Shown here piece after piece: positions 44,188 through 53,423 of a stretch of 64,000 bases of DNA; the stretch's first letter is position 1, and every line of letters starts with the position of its first letter. The notes below the pieces were generated by a model that ran no database searches, was not told the DNA's origin, and was given only the letters and a program-made list of their open reading frames with translations. The DNA comes from Altererythrobacter ishigakiensis (GTDB taxonomy: Bacteria > Pseudomonadota > Alphaproteobacteria > Sphingomonadales > Sphingomonadaceae): NCBI RefSeq assembly GCF_001663155.1, contig NZ_CP015963.1, positions 930,001-994,000 on the forward strand. The letters run 5' to 3'. The translations under genes and the position numbers were made by a program.

Positions 44188-45498
44188 ATGTGGACGTACT
44201 ACCCAGAGCTACTCGAGCAGCCAGTACCTAGGTACACGAGCTATCCAACGGCCGCCGACTTCGACGACCTTCCCTCGGCGGCGATGCGGGATGCTTTGGA
44301 GCGAACTTCGGGGGATGTTTCGTTGTATGTCCACATTCCCTTTTGTGAGAAAATCTGTTTCTATTGCGGTTGCAACACTGCGGCAGCTGGCAGGCGACAG
44401 CGTGTGGGAAGCTATCTTACGGCGCTGCACGCTGAAATCGTCACAATGAGCCGCATTCTTCCAGGTTATGCGAAAGTTCGGCGGATCGTATTTGGCGGGG
44501 GCAGCCCCAATGCAATCTACCCCAGCGAGTTTCTAGATCTGGTTGATGCCTTGCATGAAAAATTTCCGATCGATGATGCTGAATGGTCGATCGAGATTGA
44601 TCCGCGGACAATGACCGCCGACTGGGCACGGGCCATCGGCGCTGCCGGCGTCACCAGAGCCAGCATGGGAGTGCAGACATTTGCACCACATTGTCAAAAG
44701 GCCATCGGTCGCGAGCAAAGCGACACGATGATCTGGCGCAGCACGGATTGGCTGCGCAATGCAGGTGTAACCTCGCTTAATTTTGATCTGATGTACGGAC
44801 TGCCGCAGCAGACAATGTCCGATCTGGAAGAGAGCTTGGAAAACACGCGTCTGTTCGGGGCAGACCGGATCGCGCTGTTTGGCTATGCGCATGTGCCGCA
44901 TATCGTGAAGCGTCAGACAGCGATTGATGCAGATGCTTTGCCCGATGCCCGAAAGCGATTTGACATGGCGCGCCATGGTTATGAGTTCCTGACCACGCAT
45001 GGCTATGACGCGATTGGCTTCGATCACTTTGCTTTGCCGAACGATCCGATGGCGCATGCTGCGCGCGAAGGGACGCTAAAACGCAATTTCCAGGGGTTCA
45101 CAGATGATAGATCTTCGACGCTCATTGGTCTGGGGGCTTCAGCGATCAGCGTGTTCCCGGACCTGTTAATCCAGAATGAAAAGAACAGCGGACGTTATCG
45201 GATGCTCGCTTCCCAAGGGCTCCTTACCGGTTCTCATGGTATTGAGCGAAGAGCACGGGATCTGATGGTGGGCAAAGTTATCGAAGGCCTGCTTTGCAAT
45301 GGACGTGCACGGCTCTCACCCTGCCAGCTGGCCTCGCGTGGTTCGCTGCTCCAGCCGTTTGTTGAGCGAGAACTCGTTACGATTGAGGGACTTGATCTGA
45401 CTATCACCGACGATGGCCGACCCTACTCACGGACCATCGCAGCGATTTTCGACCAGTACCGACAGGCAGGCCAATTTCGCTTCAGCTCTGCAGTTTGA
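44188..45498 (+). CDS. hemN: Oxygen-independent coproporphyrinogen III oxidase
   Basis: 436 residues. Radical-SAM Fe-S motif CEKICFYCGC gives Cys53, Cys57, Cys60 plus the extra Cys62 typical of true HemN; PRYTSYPTA near the N-terminus and VRRIVFGGGSPNAI are further HemN blocks, and RASMGVQTF and NFDLMYGLPQQT follow. The C-terminal HemN domain is present. It converts coproporphyrinogen III to protoporphyrinogen IX without O2, supplying heme to the cbb3 oxidase when oxygen is low. The GG.P block reads GGGSPNAI rather than the more usual GGGTPT. FNR box immediately upstream. Confidence 0.95.
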   Translation: MWTYYPELLEQPVPRYTSYPTAADFDDLPSAAMRDALERTSGDVSLYVHIPFCEKICFYCGCNTAAAGRRQRVGSYLTALHAEIVTMSRILPGYAKVRRIVFGGGSPNAIYPSEFLDLVDALHEKFPIDDAEWSIEIDPRTMTADWARAIGAAGVTRASMGVQTFAPHCQKAIGREQSDTMIWRSTDWLRNAGVTSLNFDLMYGLPQQTMSDLEESLENTRLFGADRIALFGYAHVPHIVKRQTAIDADALPDARKRFDMARHGYEFLTTHGYDAIGFDHFALPNDPMAHAAREGTLKRNFQGFTDDRSSTLIGLGASAISVFPDLLIQNEKNSGRYRMLASQGLLTGSHGIERRARDLMVGKVIEGLLCNGRARLSPCQLASRGSLLQPFVERELVTIEGLDLTITDDGRPYSRTIAAIFDQYRQAGQFRFSSAV

Positions 45499-45693
45499 CC
45501 GCACTGCAGCCAGTGTGTTGCTGACGAGACACAGCTGATCCAAATAAGTCAACTTGGCCGTCACAGATACTTGATAGCCATGACTTTACGATGTTTATCT
45601 AAAGGTCCGGGGCTGACGTTGGCGAGGTGTACACCTTGTCAATTCAACATTTGATAGGATGCTGAAGTAGCTCAGCCCGACAGGGGAAAACTC

Positions 45694-48600
45694 ATGAAAA
45701 GAAGTTCCGGATTCTCGGATCCGAAAGCCGTACGATGGCTAACCAGTGCTGGCGTATCAGCATTGGCTATAACACTTGCAAGCCCAGCATTGGCACAAGA
45801 CAGTGCAGCCGAAGGTCAGGATGAAGTTGTCGTAATCGATGACACCAATGCCCAGACTCAAAGCGAGGGCCAGATTGTTGTCACCGGTTCTCGCATTCGC
45901 CGCAATGAAACGACGAGCGCTTCTCCGCTAACCATCATCGATCCGGAATTGCAGCGTAAGCAGGGTTTGAACACTGCGGCTGAAATCATTCAGCAATCAC
46001 CGATTGCGAATGGTTCGACACAAATTACGTCGGCGATTTCGGCAAACACCATTTCCAACGGCGGACCTGGTGCTCAGACGGTATCGTTGCGTGGCTTGGG
46101 TGCCGAGCGTACGCTTGTTCTGCTGAATGATCGTCGTGCAGGCCCTGCAGGCACACGTGGCGCGGTCTCTGCCTTTGATCTCAACGTTTTGCCGGGAATC
46201 ATCATTGAACAGGTCGATGTGCTGAAAGACGGCGCATCGTCGATTTACGGCTCAGACGCAGTTGCCGGTGTGGTAAATATCCGTACCAAAAAGCAGACCG
46301 ATGGGTTGGAGTTTGACTTCTTCCGCTCCCAGACTTTTGAAGAGGGTGGCGAGGAAACCAGCGTCAGCCTTGCTTGGGGCAAGGAATTTGATCGAGGCCA
46401 CATTCTGTTGGCAGGCGACTATTACAAACAACGCGAGTTGCAGCGTCAGGATCGCGACTTCCTAGGGTGTCCGCAAGATTACGTGTTTAGCGAAGATGGT
46501 GAGCGTCGACTCGACCTGATTGATCCGCGCACTGGTGAAATTGGTTGCCCGGATGGTACGCTTTGGGGTCACGTCTGGACCTATTTCTCTGACAACTTGC
46601 AGGATCAGGATCCGAACTTCTTCAACCCGACTATCGTGTCACTACTGCAATATAGCTACGGCAATGACAACTTGGGCGCATACATCCCGCCTCCGGGCCC
46701 GGCAGTTAACCCGTTCAACGTAATAACACCGCCCGATTGGTATGTGGTTAGTTACGAAGACCCCAACGCCTATATCCTGCGCAATGCCTATCACCCGTTT
46801 GAGCAGGCGAGCACAGTTATTCCTGAGACCGAGCGTTTCACAGCCTATCTCGATGCCTCTTTCGAACTGACCGAAGGCGTAGAGATTTATGCGGAAGGTC
46901 TCTTCAATCGCCGCGAAACCTACGTCGATACATATTCGCAGTTCTATAATTTCGGCTACACGGATCTTTATGCTCCGGGTGATCCGGACGACCCGTTCCC
47001 GGGCTGGACCTCTTTCGGTGGTTTGGGGGCCTTCATCAGCCCGACAGGCATCCTTGATCAGTACGACAACTGGATCGACGTTGACTATTACCGCGGCGTC
47101 CTCGGCGCGCGTGGAGACCTGAGCGACACTTTATCGTACGATATCCATGGCCAGTACAGCCGTTCAGAAGGCAAATATACGCTGCAGCAGATCCTGCAGG
47201 ACAGTATCACGCAGCAAACTGACCGTGCTTACGGTTATGGCTGCTCCGGCTTGTTCACCGCCATTGAGGAGAAGCCTTGCTTGCAGATCAACTGGGTTGA
47301 TCCGCGCGTCATGGCTGGTGATCTGACACCGGAGGAAGTCGACTATCTGGTTGATACTGAAACCGGCAAGACAGTATACGAGCAGATGTTCGCTGAAGCT
47401 TCTGTTTCGGGTGAATTGTTTGAGTTACCCGCAGGTCCGCTTGGTTTCGCAGTCGGTGGTGTGATCCGCCGCGATGAAATCAACGATACGCCAGGCGACA
47501 TCACATATGCCTTGGTGCCGGGTGGCGATCCGAACAATCCGGATGATTATGTCGACAACGGCTTTGCAAACAACTTCTCGTCGACGCCAACTCGCGGGCG
47601 GACAACCACGAAGGAAGCTTTTGCCGAAGTCCGCATTCCTTTGATGGTCGATCAACCTCTGGTTCAGAACCTGGAGGTATCTGCTGCTGCGCGTGTCACT
47701 AATGTGAGCGCAACCGCACCTGATGGTCGCAGCGACTCAAGCAACGGAAACTGGACTTACAAGTTGACCGGTAATTGGCAGGTGTCAGACTGGCTCCGGC
47801 TGCGTTCAACTTACGGTACATCCTATCGAGCTCCGGCATTGTTCGAGCAATTCCTTGGCAGCCAGGCCAGCGGAGCGCGCCAGCGTAACGTTGACCCCTG
47901 TGTCCGTTGGCAGGAACAGCTTGATGATGGAACGATCACGCAAACCATGGCAACGAACTGCCAGGCCGATCAGACATTCCTGAACGGTCCGGCCGGTGGT
48001 ATCCCTGCCGATCACACAGGCGCAGGAATTCAGGTGACTGTGTTTACATCTGGCGGGCTCGGCGTGCTTGAGCCGGAAACGTCCACTGCTTTCACGGCCA
48101 GCATGATCCTTACGCCATCGTTCGATTTCCTGCCCGATACAGATATTGCTCTGACGATCGACTACTTTGACATCAACGTCGAGGGCGAGATCTCGCAGCT
48201 TGATCCGTATCAGATCGTTTCGGGCTGCTATGACGCCGCTGACTTCCCGAACAGCCCGTTCTGCTCATTCTTCGAGCGTGGTCAGGACGGCGATATCAAT
48301 AATATCCGCTTCGTGAACCGTCAGTTCATCAATATTGATGAACAGAGCAACAAGGGTTTCGATTTCACTCTGCGTGTTCGGCACGATCTGGGTGACATGG
48401 GCGAATTGTCTCTGCTCGGTCAGGCCACTCTGCAAACCAAGGACCAGATCATCACGTTCGGGTCCGATGCTGCAAACCTGACGGAGGACGAGAAGCTTAA
48501 CGGTGACGTTGGTGATCCGAAGTTCACCGGCAACATGATAGCGACCTGGGAAAAAGGTAACACAACTTTGCTATATGGTGTCACTGTTATCGGTGCTTCA

Positions 48601-48906
48601 TCGAGCGAGGCAGACTACATCGAAGACTTCGGTAGTTTGTGTAACCCGACGCCCTCTTTCGAGGTGGTCTATGGCGAGCCTTACTGTGTTGTGCCGCGCA
48701 CGAATGCAGTCTGGTATCACAATGCCTCAATCACCCAGAGCTTCCAGGATGATCGCTTTGAGGTCACACTGGGCATTGCGAACCTGTTCGATACCGAGCC
48801 ACCTCAGGTCTCAGGTCTCGTTACACCGTTCGCAAACGTGCCACAGGCATCGCAGTATGACTTCCTTGGTCGTCGCGCATTCCTGCAAGCTCGTGCGAAG
48901 TTCTAA
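45694..48906 (+). CDS. TonB-dependent outer-membrane receptor, halogenase/sulfotransferase locus
   Basis: 1070 residues with a 35-residue signal peptide ending SPALAQ and CAGGGGAAAACTC upstream of ATG 45694. The plug shows GQIVVTGSRIRRNE, LRGLGAERTLVLLNDRRAG and VDVLKDGASSIYGSDAVAGVVN; the barrel is rich in FxxxY strands and ends in LQARAKF. It resembles large sphingomonad receptors for complex ligands. It is followed by a terminator, then two sulfotransferase-like genes and a flavin-dependent halogenase on the same strand. Receptors of this type often pair with such halogenases in Sphingomonadales and Caulobacterales. Confidence 0.93.
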   Translation: MKRSSGFSDPKAVRWLTSAGVSALAITLASPALAQDSAAEGQDEVVVIDDTNAQTQSEGQIVVTGSRIRRNETTSASPLTIIDPELQRKQGLNTAAEIIQQSPIANGSTQITSAISANTISNGGPGAQTVSLRGLGAERTLVLLNDRRAGPAGTRGAVSAFDLNVLPGIIIEQVDVLKDGASSIYGSDAVAGVVNIRTKKQTDGLEFDFFRSQTFEEGGEETSVSLAWGKEFDRGHILLAGDYYKQRELQRQDRDFLGCPQDYVFSEDGERRLDLIDPRTGEIGCPDGTLWGHVWTYFSDNLQDQDPNFFNPTIVSLLQYSYGNDNLGAYIPPPGPAVNPFNVITPPDWYVVSYEDPNAYILRNAYHPFEQASTVIPETERFTAYLDASFELTEGVEIYAEGLFNRRETYVDTYSQFYNFGYTDLYAPGDPDDPFPGWTSFGGLGAFISPTGILDQYDNWIDVDYYRGVLGARGDLSDTLSYDIHGQYSRSEGKYTLQQILQDSITQQTDRAYGYGCSGLFTAIEEKPCLQINWVDPRVMAGDLTPEEVDYLVDTETGKTVYEQMFAEASVSGELFELPAGPLGFAVGGVIRRDEINDTPGDITYALVPGGDPNNPDDYVDNGFANNFSSTPTRGRTTTKEAFAEVRIPLMVDQPLVQNLEVSAAARVTNVSATAPDGRSDSSNGNWTYKLTGNWQVSDWLRLRSTYGTSYRAPALFEQFLGSQASGARQRNVDPCVRWQEQLDDGTITQTMATNCQADQTFLNGPAGGIPADHTGAGIQVTVFTSGGLGVLEPETSTAFTASMILTPSFDFLPDTDIALTIDYFDINVEGEISQLDPYQIVSGCYDAADFPNSPFCSFFERGQDGDINNIRFVNRQFINIDEQSNKGFDFTLRVRHDLGDMGELSLLGQATLQTKDQIITFGSDAANLTEDEKLNGDVGDPKFTGNMIATWEKGNTTLLYGVTVIGASSSEADYIEDFGSLCNPTPSFEVVYGEPYCVVPRTNAVWYHNASITQSFQDDRFEVTLGIANLFDTEPPQVSGLVTPFANVPQASQYDFLGRRAFLQARAKF

Positions 48907-48929
48907 GTCGAACGCGTAGACGATAGTAG

Positions 48930-48963
48930 AGGGGTGGCGGGCATTGTCTGTCACCCCTTTTTT
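48930..48963 (+). terminator. Rho-independent terminator after TonB receptor
   Basis: AGGGGTG (48930-48936) pairs with CACCCCT (48952-48958) around a 15-base loop, followed by a run of Ts to 48963. Clear intrinsic terminator, 24 bases after the receptor stop. It may reduce but not exclude read-through to the next genes, whose first ATG is 42 bases away. Confidence 0.85.
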
Positions 48964-49004
48964 ATTGGGCTTGGCCTCATTGACCCGTTACATTGAATCC
49001 GATC

Positions 49005-49790
49005 ATGCCTGAGATTCACCTCAAACCTGACGATCTGAACGCGCGCAATGCTGAATTCGAGCAGGTACCACTGGAAAAGCATCTGTTCCTGAATTCGGTG
49101 CCGAAATCAGGCAGTCATTTGCTGCGCAATATCGTCCGAATGTTTGTGCCGGTCGAGCAGCATTATGATCGGGATTTTATTCAGTATGGAAACCTGCGCG
49201 ATCATCTGGCCGCATTTGACGGCCCGCCAGCCAAACTGAGCTGGGGGCACCTGTTTCATTCAGATGTATCCGCGATTGCGACCAGTGTGGCTAGGAAAGT
49301 GCTATTGGTACGCGATCCTTACAGCTGGGTGCTATCCAAAGCACGTTTCATGCTGTCGGATGAATTTACTGGCGAATTGGAGATGTTGAAGTCAGCGCCG
49401 ATTAGCGCTGATGACCTCATCAGCATGGTCATCTTTGGCATCCCGCGAGCGCTGCCAGCGCTTAAGGAAACCTACTCCCACAACGCAGTAGCCTGGCTCG
49501 GCACCGGTGTTCATCTCGTGCGATATGAGGAGCTGGTAGCGGCCCTGCGTGATCTTGATGCGCCTGCGTCTGAGGTGTATTTTCGCGACCTGCTTGAGGC
49601 TTGCGGCATCAACATGCCAAACGACTGGCGTGATCGAGTGAAGATTGGTGCTGACCCGGCTAATAGCGGTACCGCGAAACAGAACCTATCGGGCAACCTT
49701 ACCTCTCTTCCAGAGGAACTGACAGAGCAGCAGCGAGCCATCGTTGACTTCGCAAGCCCCGGTTTGCGCGCGATACTGGGTTATGGATGA
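49005..49790 (+). CDS. Sulfotransferase-like protein
   Basis: 261 residues from ATG 49005; a TTG at 48993 is possible. FLNSVPKSGSHLL (residues 28-40) is the 5'-phosphosulfate loop, and VLLVRDPYSWVLSKARF is the 3'-phosphate motif with Arg and Ser. Fold and size fit the PAPS-dependent sulfotransferase family. A general base His in the usual place is not obvious (WGHLFHSD is the nearest candidate). Cytoplasmic. Its end overlaps the TPR-sulfotransferase start by eight bases, so the two are translated together. Acceptor unknown. Confidence 0.78.
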   Translation: MPEIHLKPDDLNARNAEFEQVPLEKHLFLNSVPKSGSHLLRNIVRMFVPVEQHYDRDFIQYGNLRDHLAAFDGPPAKLSWGHLFHSDVSAIATSVARKVLLVRDPYSWVLSKARFMLSDEFTGELEMLKSAPISADDLISMVIFGIPRALPALKETYSHNAVAWLGTGVHLVRYEELVAALRDLDAPASEVYFRDLLEACGINMPNDWRDRVKIGADPANSGTAKQNLSGNLTSLPEELTEQQRAIVDFASPGLRAILGYG

Positions 49791-51552
49791 GCCGAAGATC
49801 GTGAAGAACGGTAATTCAACATCCGGAATTAAGGAAACCGATCCACGCACCGTTCTGACCGAGTTGCAAGGGCAGTTGAGGCTTTCGCCACACGACCCCA
49901 AGCTTTTGCGCGCTGCAGCAGCGGTGCACCGCCAGTTGGGTGAGGCTGCTGAAGCGCATCAAGCGGAGATTTCGGCCATTCATCACAGCTCTGCTGTGCA
50001 GGCACTGACCGAAGCTGCAAGACAGATGAATGCGAAGGAATTTGGCGAAGCTAGTCGAGTTCTGGCTGAGCATTTGCAGCGTGAGCCTGAAGACCTGGCC
50101 GCACTAACGCTGTCGGCAGAAGCTGGAATCGCTCTTGGTGTGGCATTTAAGGTGCTGCCCATGCTGGAGAAAGTCCTCAGCCGCGCTCCGGGGTTCCTGC
50201 GTGCGCGAATTCTCTATGCCAATGCGCTGATGCTGGTTGATAGGTTGACTGATGCCTTGCGGATAATTGAACCGGTTGTTGCGAGACGCCGCGATGACGC
50301 CGAACTGGTCAATTTGGTTTCGCGCATACACACGGAGCGCGGTGACTATGCGAGCGCGACCAAGGCCAATAAGGAATTAGTCCGGCTCGATCCGAAATCG
50401 CCCGAGGCACTTACCAACCTTGGTGACAGCCTGCGTTTTGACGGCAAACGTGCAGAAGCATTGGCAGCTTATCGCAGCGCGATTGCGCAAGATACCAATC
50501 ATGGTCGCGCATGGTGGAGCCTCGCTGACCTTGATGCATCTGTTCTTACAGATGATGATATCGCGCAGATCGAAAAGTCGCTTGCTCAGCGCGGCGATCA
50601 GCCCGAGCATGCGGGCAATCTTCACTTCGCGCTCGGCATTGCGCACGATGCGAGAGGCAAGTTTGAGTACGCATTCGCTCAATTCACAGCGGGAAACAGG
50701 CTTCGCCGATTAGCGCAGCCCTATGATGCGAAAGAGATCACATCGCAAGTTGACAGATATCTTGATGCACTTGGCGACAATCCCGAGCCCGCCGTGCATC
50801 GACCAGACTCCAAAGAGCCAGTTCCAATCTTCGTTCTCGGAATGCCCCGGGCAGGTTCAACCTTAGTCGAGCGAATGTTGGGCAGGCATTCGCGCATTGA
50901 GGCTTTGGGCGAGCTTTCGATCGTGCCGCATATGGTCGATCGGCTTCGTAACGATGCAGGCGAAGACAGACTGGAACACACCGTCGCGGGGCTAAGTGAT
51001 GGGTCTCTTGCCAATATGGGGCAATGGTATGTGGCTCGCGCAAAGGAACGCATGAAGACTGACGCTGGCTTCTTTGTCGACAAGCTTCACATGAACTGGC
51101 GCCATTTGCCGCTGATCCTACGCATGCTGCCCCAAGCACGCATCATAGACATTCGACGCGATGCGATGGATTGTTGCTGGTCAAACTTCAAGACGCTGTT
51201 CGCCAGAGGTCATCCAGCCGCCAGCGATCTATCCGATATCGGCCTCTTTTACCGAGATTATGTTCGCCAGACGGATACATTGTCGCGGCGTTTTCCGGGG
51301 CGGATCCAACTTCAGAACTACGAAGCTTTGGTGGATTCAGCCGAGAGTGAGACCATGTCCATGTTCTCGGCGATGGATATCCCGTTCGAGCCGCAAGTGC
51401 TTGAGTTCCATCTTTCCAAGGAACCGGTTGCGACCGCGAGCAGTGAGCAAGTGCGCAAGCCGCTCAATCGCAAGGGCATCGGCGTATGGAAGGCCTATGA
51501 ACCTTGGCTAGGCCCCTTGCGCGCTGCTTTGGGAGAATTTGCGCATGACTGA
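49783..51552 (+). CDS. TPR-repeat protein with C-terminal sulfotransferase domain
   Basis: 589 residues from ATG 49783. The N-terminal ~330 residues are tandem TPR helices (for example LVRLDPKSPEALTNLGDSL and RSAIAQDTNHGRAWWSLADL). The C-terminal ~240 residues are a sulfotransferase: FVLGMPRAGSTLVERML (about 349-365) binds the 5'-phosphosulfate and RIIDIRRDAMDCCWSNFKT is the 3'-phosphate motif. This TPR plus sulfotransferase arrangement is seen in proteobacteria and resembles tyrosyl-protein sulfotransferases, whose TPR part may bind peptide acceptors. Together with the halogenase immediately downstream it suggests modification of a peptide or aromatic product; that is inference. Confidence 0.85.
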   Translation: MDEPKIVKNGNSTSGIKETDPRTVLTELQGQLRLSPHDPKLLRAAAAVHRQLGEAAEAHQAEISAIHHSSAVQALTEAARQMNAKEFGEASRVLAEHLQREPEDLAALTLSAEAGIALGVAFKVLPMLEKVLSRAPGFLRARILYANALMLVDRLTDALRIIEPVVARRRDDAELVNLVSRIHTERGDYASATKANKELVRLDPKSPEALTNLGDSLRFDGKRAEALAAYRSAIAQDTNHGRAWWSLADLDASVLTDDDIAQIEKSLAQRGDQPEHAGNLHFALGIAHDARGKFEYAFAQFTAGNRLRRLAQPYDAKEITSQVDRYLDALGDNPEPAVHRPDSKEPVPIFVLGMPRAGSTLVERMLGRHSRIEALGELSIVPHMVDRLRNDAGEDRLEHTVAGLSDGSLANMGQWYVARAKERMKTDAGFFVDKLHMNWRHLPLILRMLPQARIIDIRRDAMDCCWSNFKTLFARGHPAASDLSDIGLFYRDYVRQTDTLSRRFPGRIQLQNYEALVDSAESETMSMFSAMDIPFEPQVLEFHLSKEPVATASSEQVRKPLNRKGIGVWKAYEPWLGPLRAALGEFAHD

Positions 51553-53071
51553 TCCTCGCAGTGATCCCTTGCGCAAGATCCTGATCGTCGGCGGTGGTTC
51601 AGCCGGTTGGATGGCTGCAACATTTCTCTCGCGCATATTGGGACGCGTTGCTGAAATCGAATTGCTTGAAAGCGATGCAATTGGCGTCGTGGGTGTAGGC
51701 GAAGCGACGATCCCGCCGATCCGCAAGTTCAACCAGTTCTGCGGGATTGATGAGGCTGCGTTTCTGCGCGACACGCAAGGTACCTTCAAAGTTGGTATCC
51801 AGTTCGAGAATTGGGGAAAGGTAGGGGATCGGTACCTTCATGCTTTTGGCCGTGTCGGCCAAGAGCTGGACGCACTGGTGAGGATGCATCACTGGTGGCG
51901 CCTCGGGCAGCAGGCGGGTGCAGCCGACTACCCCAGATGGGAAAGCCTGTTCTTGGGCCGCGCAGCAACTGATCAAAGCCGGTTTGGGTTCGATCCCCGC
52001 AATCCTGGACAACTCAGCGACTTGCTACCTCATGCATACCATTTTGACGCCATTGCCTATGGAGCGCACCTGAGGAAGGTGTCTGAAACCCAAGGTGTAA
52101 CGCGAATTGAGGGTGTTGCTGTGGGTGTAGAGCGCTCACCCGAGAGTGGGGATGTAGACGCAATCAATCTCGAAGATGGACGCAGGATCAAGGCAGATCT
52201 GTTCATCGATTGCTCCGGTTTTCGCAGCATGCTCTTGGGTGAGGCGATGGATGAGCCCTTCGACGATTGGAGCCATTGGCTCCCTGCCGACCGCGCTGTT
52301 GTTATTCAGAGCAAACCTAACTCCTCTCAAATCATACCAGCCACACGCTCGATAGCGCATGCAGTAGGTTGGCAGTGGCGGATCCCCCTTCAGCGCCGTG
52401 TGGGCAACGGCCATGTCTACGCCAGTTCGTTTTCGTCCGACAATGACGCCGAGGCGCGCCTCCTGACCAATCTGGACGGAGAACTCATAGGTGATCCGCG
52501 TCTATTGCGATTCACCACAGGGCGCAGGCAACGGGCCTGGGTGGGAAATGTAGTCGGATTAGGGCTGGCTGCGGGTTTTCTCGAGCCGCTGGAATCCACC
52601 AGCATTCATCTGGTGCAAACTGCGCTGGAACGACTTGCTGACCTCCTGCCAGCAAGGGACATCAGTCCTGCCTTACGCGATCGATTCAACAATCAAAGCT
52701 CTAGGGAATGGTGTCAGGTGCGAGACCTTATAATCGCACACTATAAGGTTAATCAGCGCGATGACTCTGAATTTTGGCGCTATTGCGCGGCGATGGACGT
52801 GCCGGAGTCGCTGGCTGAAAACCTGGATCTCTGGGAACGCGAGGGAGCACTAACCATAGATGGTGGACACCTGTTCCAGCTCGGCTCGTGGGCCGCTGTT
52901 CTGATTGGTCAGAACCTATTGCCCCAACGCGTTCATTCCTTGACTGCGCGCGTCGCCGCCAGCGACATCGCGCCGCATATCGAACGGCTTGCAAAGTCTC
53001 TACAGCAACAGGCGCAATCCCTTCCCGACCATGCTTCCTTTCTTGAAAGATACGGGGCAAGTTCATCCTGA
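51545..53071 (+). CDS. Flavin-dependent tryptophan-halogenase family protein
   Basis: 508 residues from ATG 51545, overlapping the previous stop. FAD-binding GGGSAGW (16-22), catalytic Lys82 in TFKVGIQFENW, WxWxIP signature W276-Q-W278-R-I280-P281, and Glu350 in LEPLESTSIHLVQ. These correspond to PrnA Lys79, the Trp272/Trp274 motif and Glu346, so the halogenating core looks complete. The enzyme needs FADH2 from a reductase not in the window, plus chloride or bromide. The natural substrate of receptor-associated halogenases is mostly unknown; indoles are accepted in the characterised ones (BrvH). Three-gene overlap with the sulfotransferases suggests one modification route. Confidence 0.92.
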   Translation: MTDPRSDPLRKILIVGGGSAGWMAATFLSRILGRVAEIELLESDAIGVVGVGEATIPPIRKFNQFCGIDEAAFLRDTQGTFKVGIQFENWGKVGDRYLHAFGRVGQELDALVRMHHWWRLGQQAGAADYPRWESLFLGRAATDQSRFGFDPRNPGQLSDLLPHAYHFDAIAYGAHLRKVSETQGVTRIEGVAVGVERSPESGDVDAINLEDGRRIKADLFIDCSGFRSMLLGEAMDEPFDDWSHWLPADRAVVIQSKPNSSQIIPATRSIAHAVGWQWRIPLQRRVGNGHVYASSFSSDNDAEARLLTNLDGELIGDPRLLRFTTGRRQRAWVGNVVGLGLAAGFLEPLESTSIHLVQTALERLADLLPARDISPALRDRFNNQSSREWCQVRDLIIAHYKVNQRDDSEFWRYCAAMDVPESLAENLDLWEREGALTIDGGHLFQLGSWAAVLIGQNLLPQRVHSLTARVAASDIAPHIERLAKSLQQQAQSLPDHASFLERYGASSS

Positions 53072-53089
53072 AAAGGCGGCCAATCCGCC
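53071..53089 (-). terminator. Possible minus-strand terminator after trehalose operon
   Basis: On the minus strand GGCGG-ATTGG-CCGCC is followed by TTTT. A five-pair GC stem with a short T-run, 335 bases after the otsA stop and abutting the halogenase stop from the other side. Weak but in the right orientation to end the leftward transcript. Confidence 0.4.
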
Positions 53090-53423
53090 TGCACAAATGC
53101 TGAGAGTGGTAAAGCAAACCTGTGATCCGCGATATTCTGCGCCCTGTCTGAAGGTGGAGGGCAAATATCGCAGGCGTCGCGCATCTGTGCGAAGCTGGCC
53201 TGCCAGTTATTGTGGGGACGGTGGCGCGGAAGTCGGCGCGACCGGGTACAATATGCTTGGAACGTCACCTGAGCCGGCAGCCGGTAAATTGATTGCAGAG
53301 TCAATGCAGGGTCACCCCCCCACCTTGATTCACACGCTTAGTCGCCCAAAGGGTTCTAATAGTGGTGCTTGTCCGGCTGTCGGAAACTTGTCTCGTTCTG
53401 TGAAAGCATCTCTCAGGCTAAGA
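53072..53423. other. 352-base gap between convergent halogenase and otsA
   Basis: No ORF with family features; the open frames here are antisense or extensions of the halogenase end. Apart from the small hairpin at 53071-53089 I see no repeat, promoter or RNA motif. Probably a convergent spacer. Confidence 0.5.

Noticed and set aside
45499..45693. CACTG-CAGC-CAGTG hairpin after hemN as terminator
   Set aside because: Stem of only five pairs and no T-run follows, so it is too weak to call.
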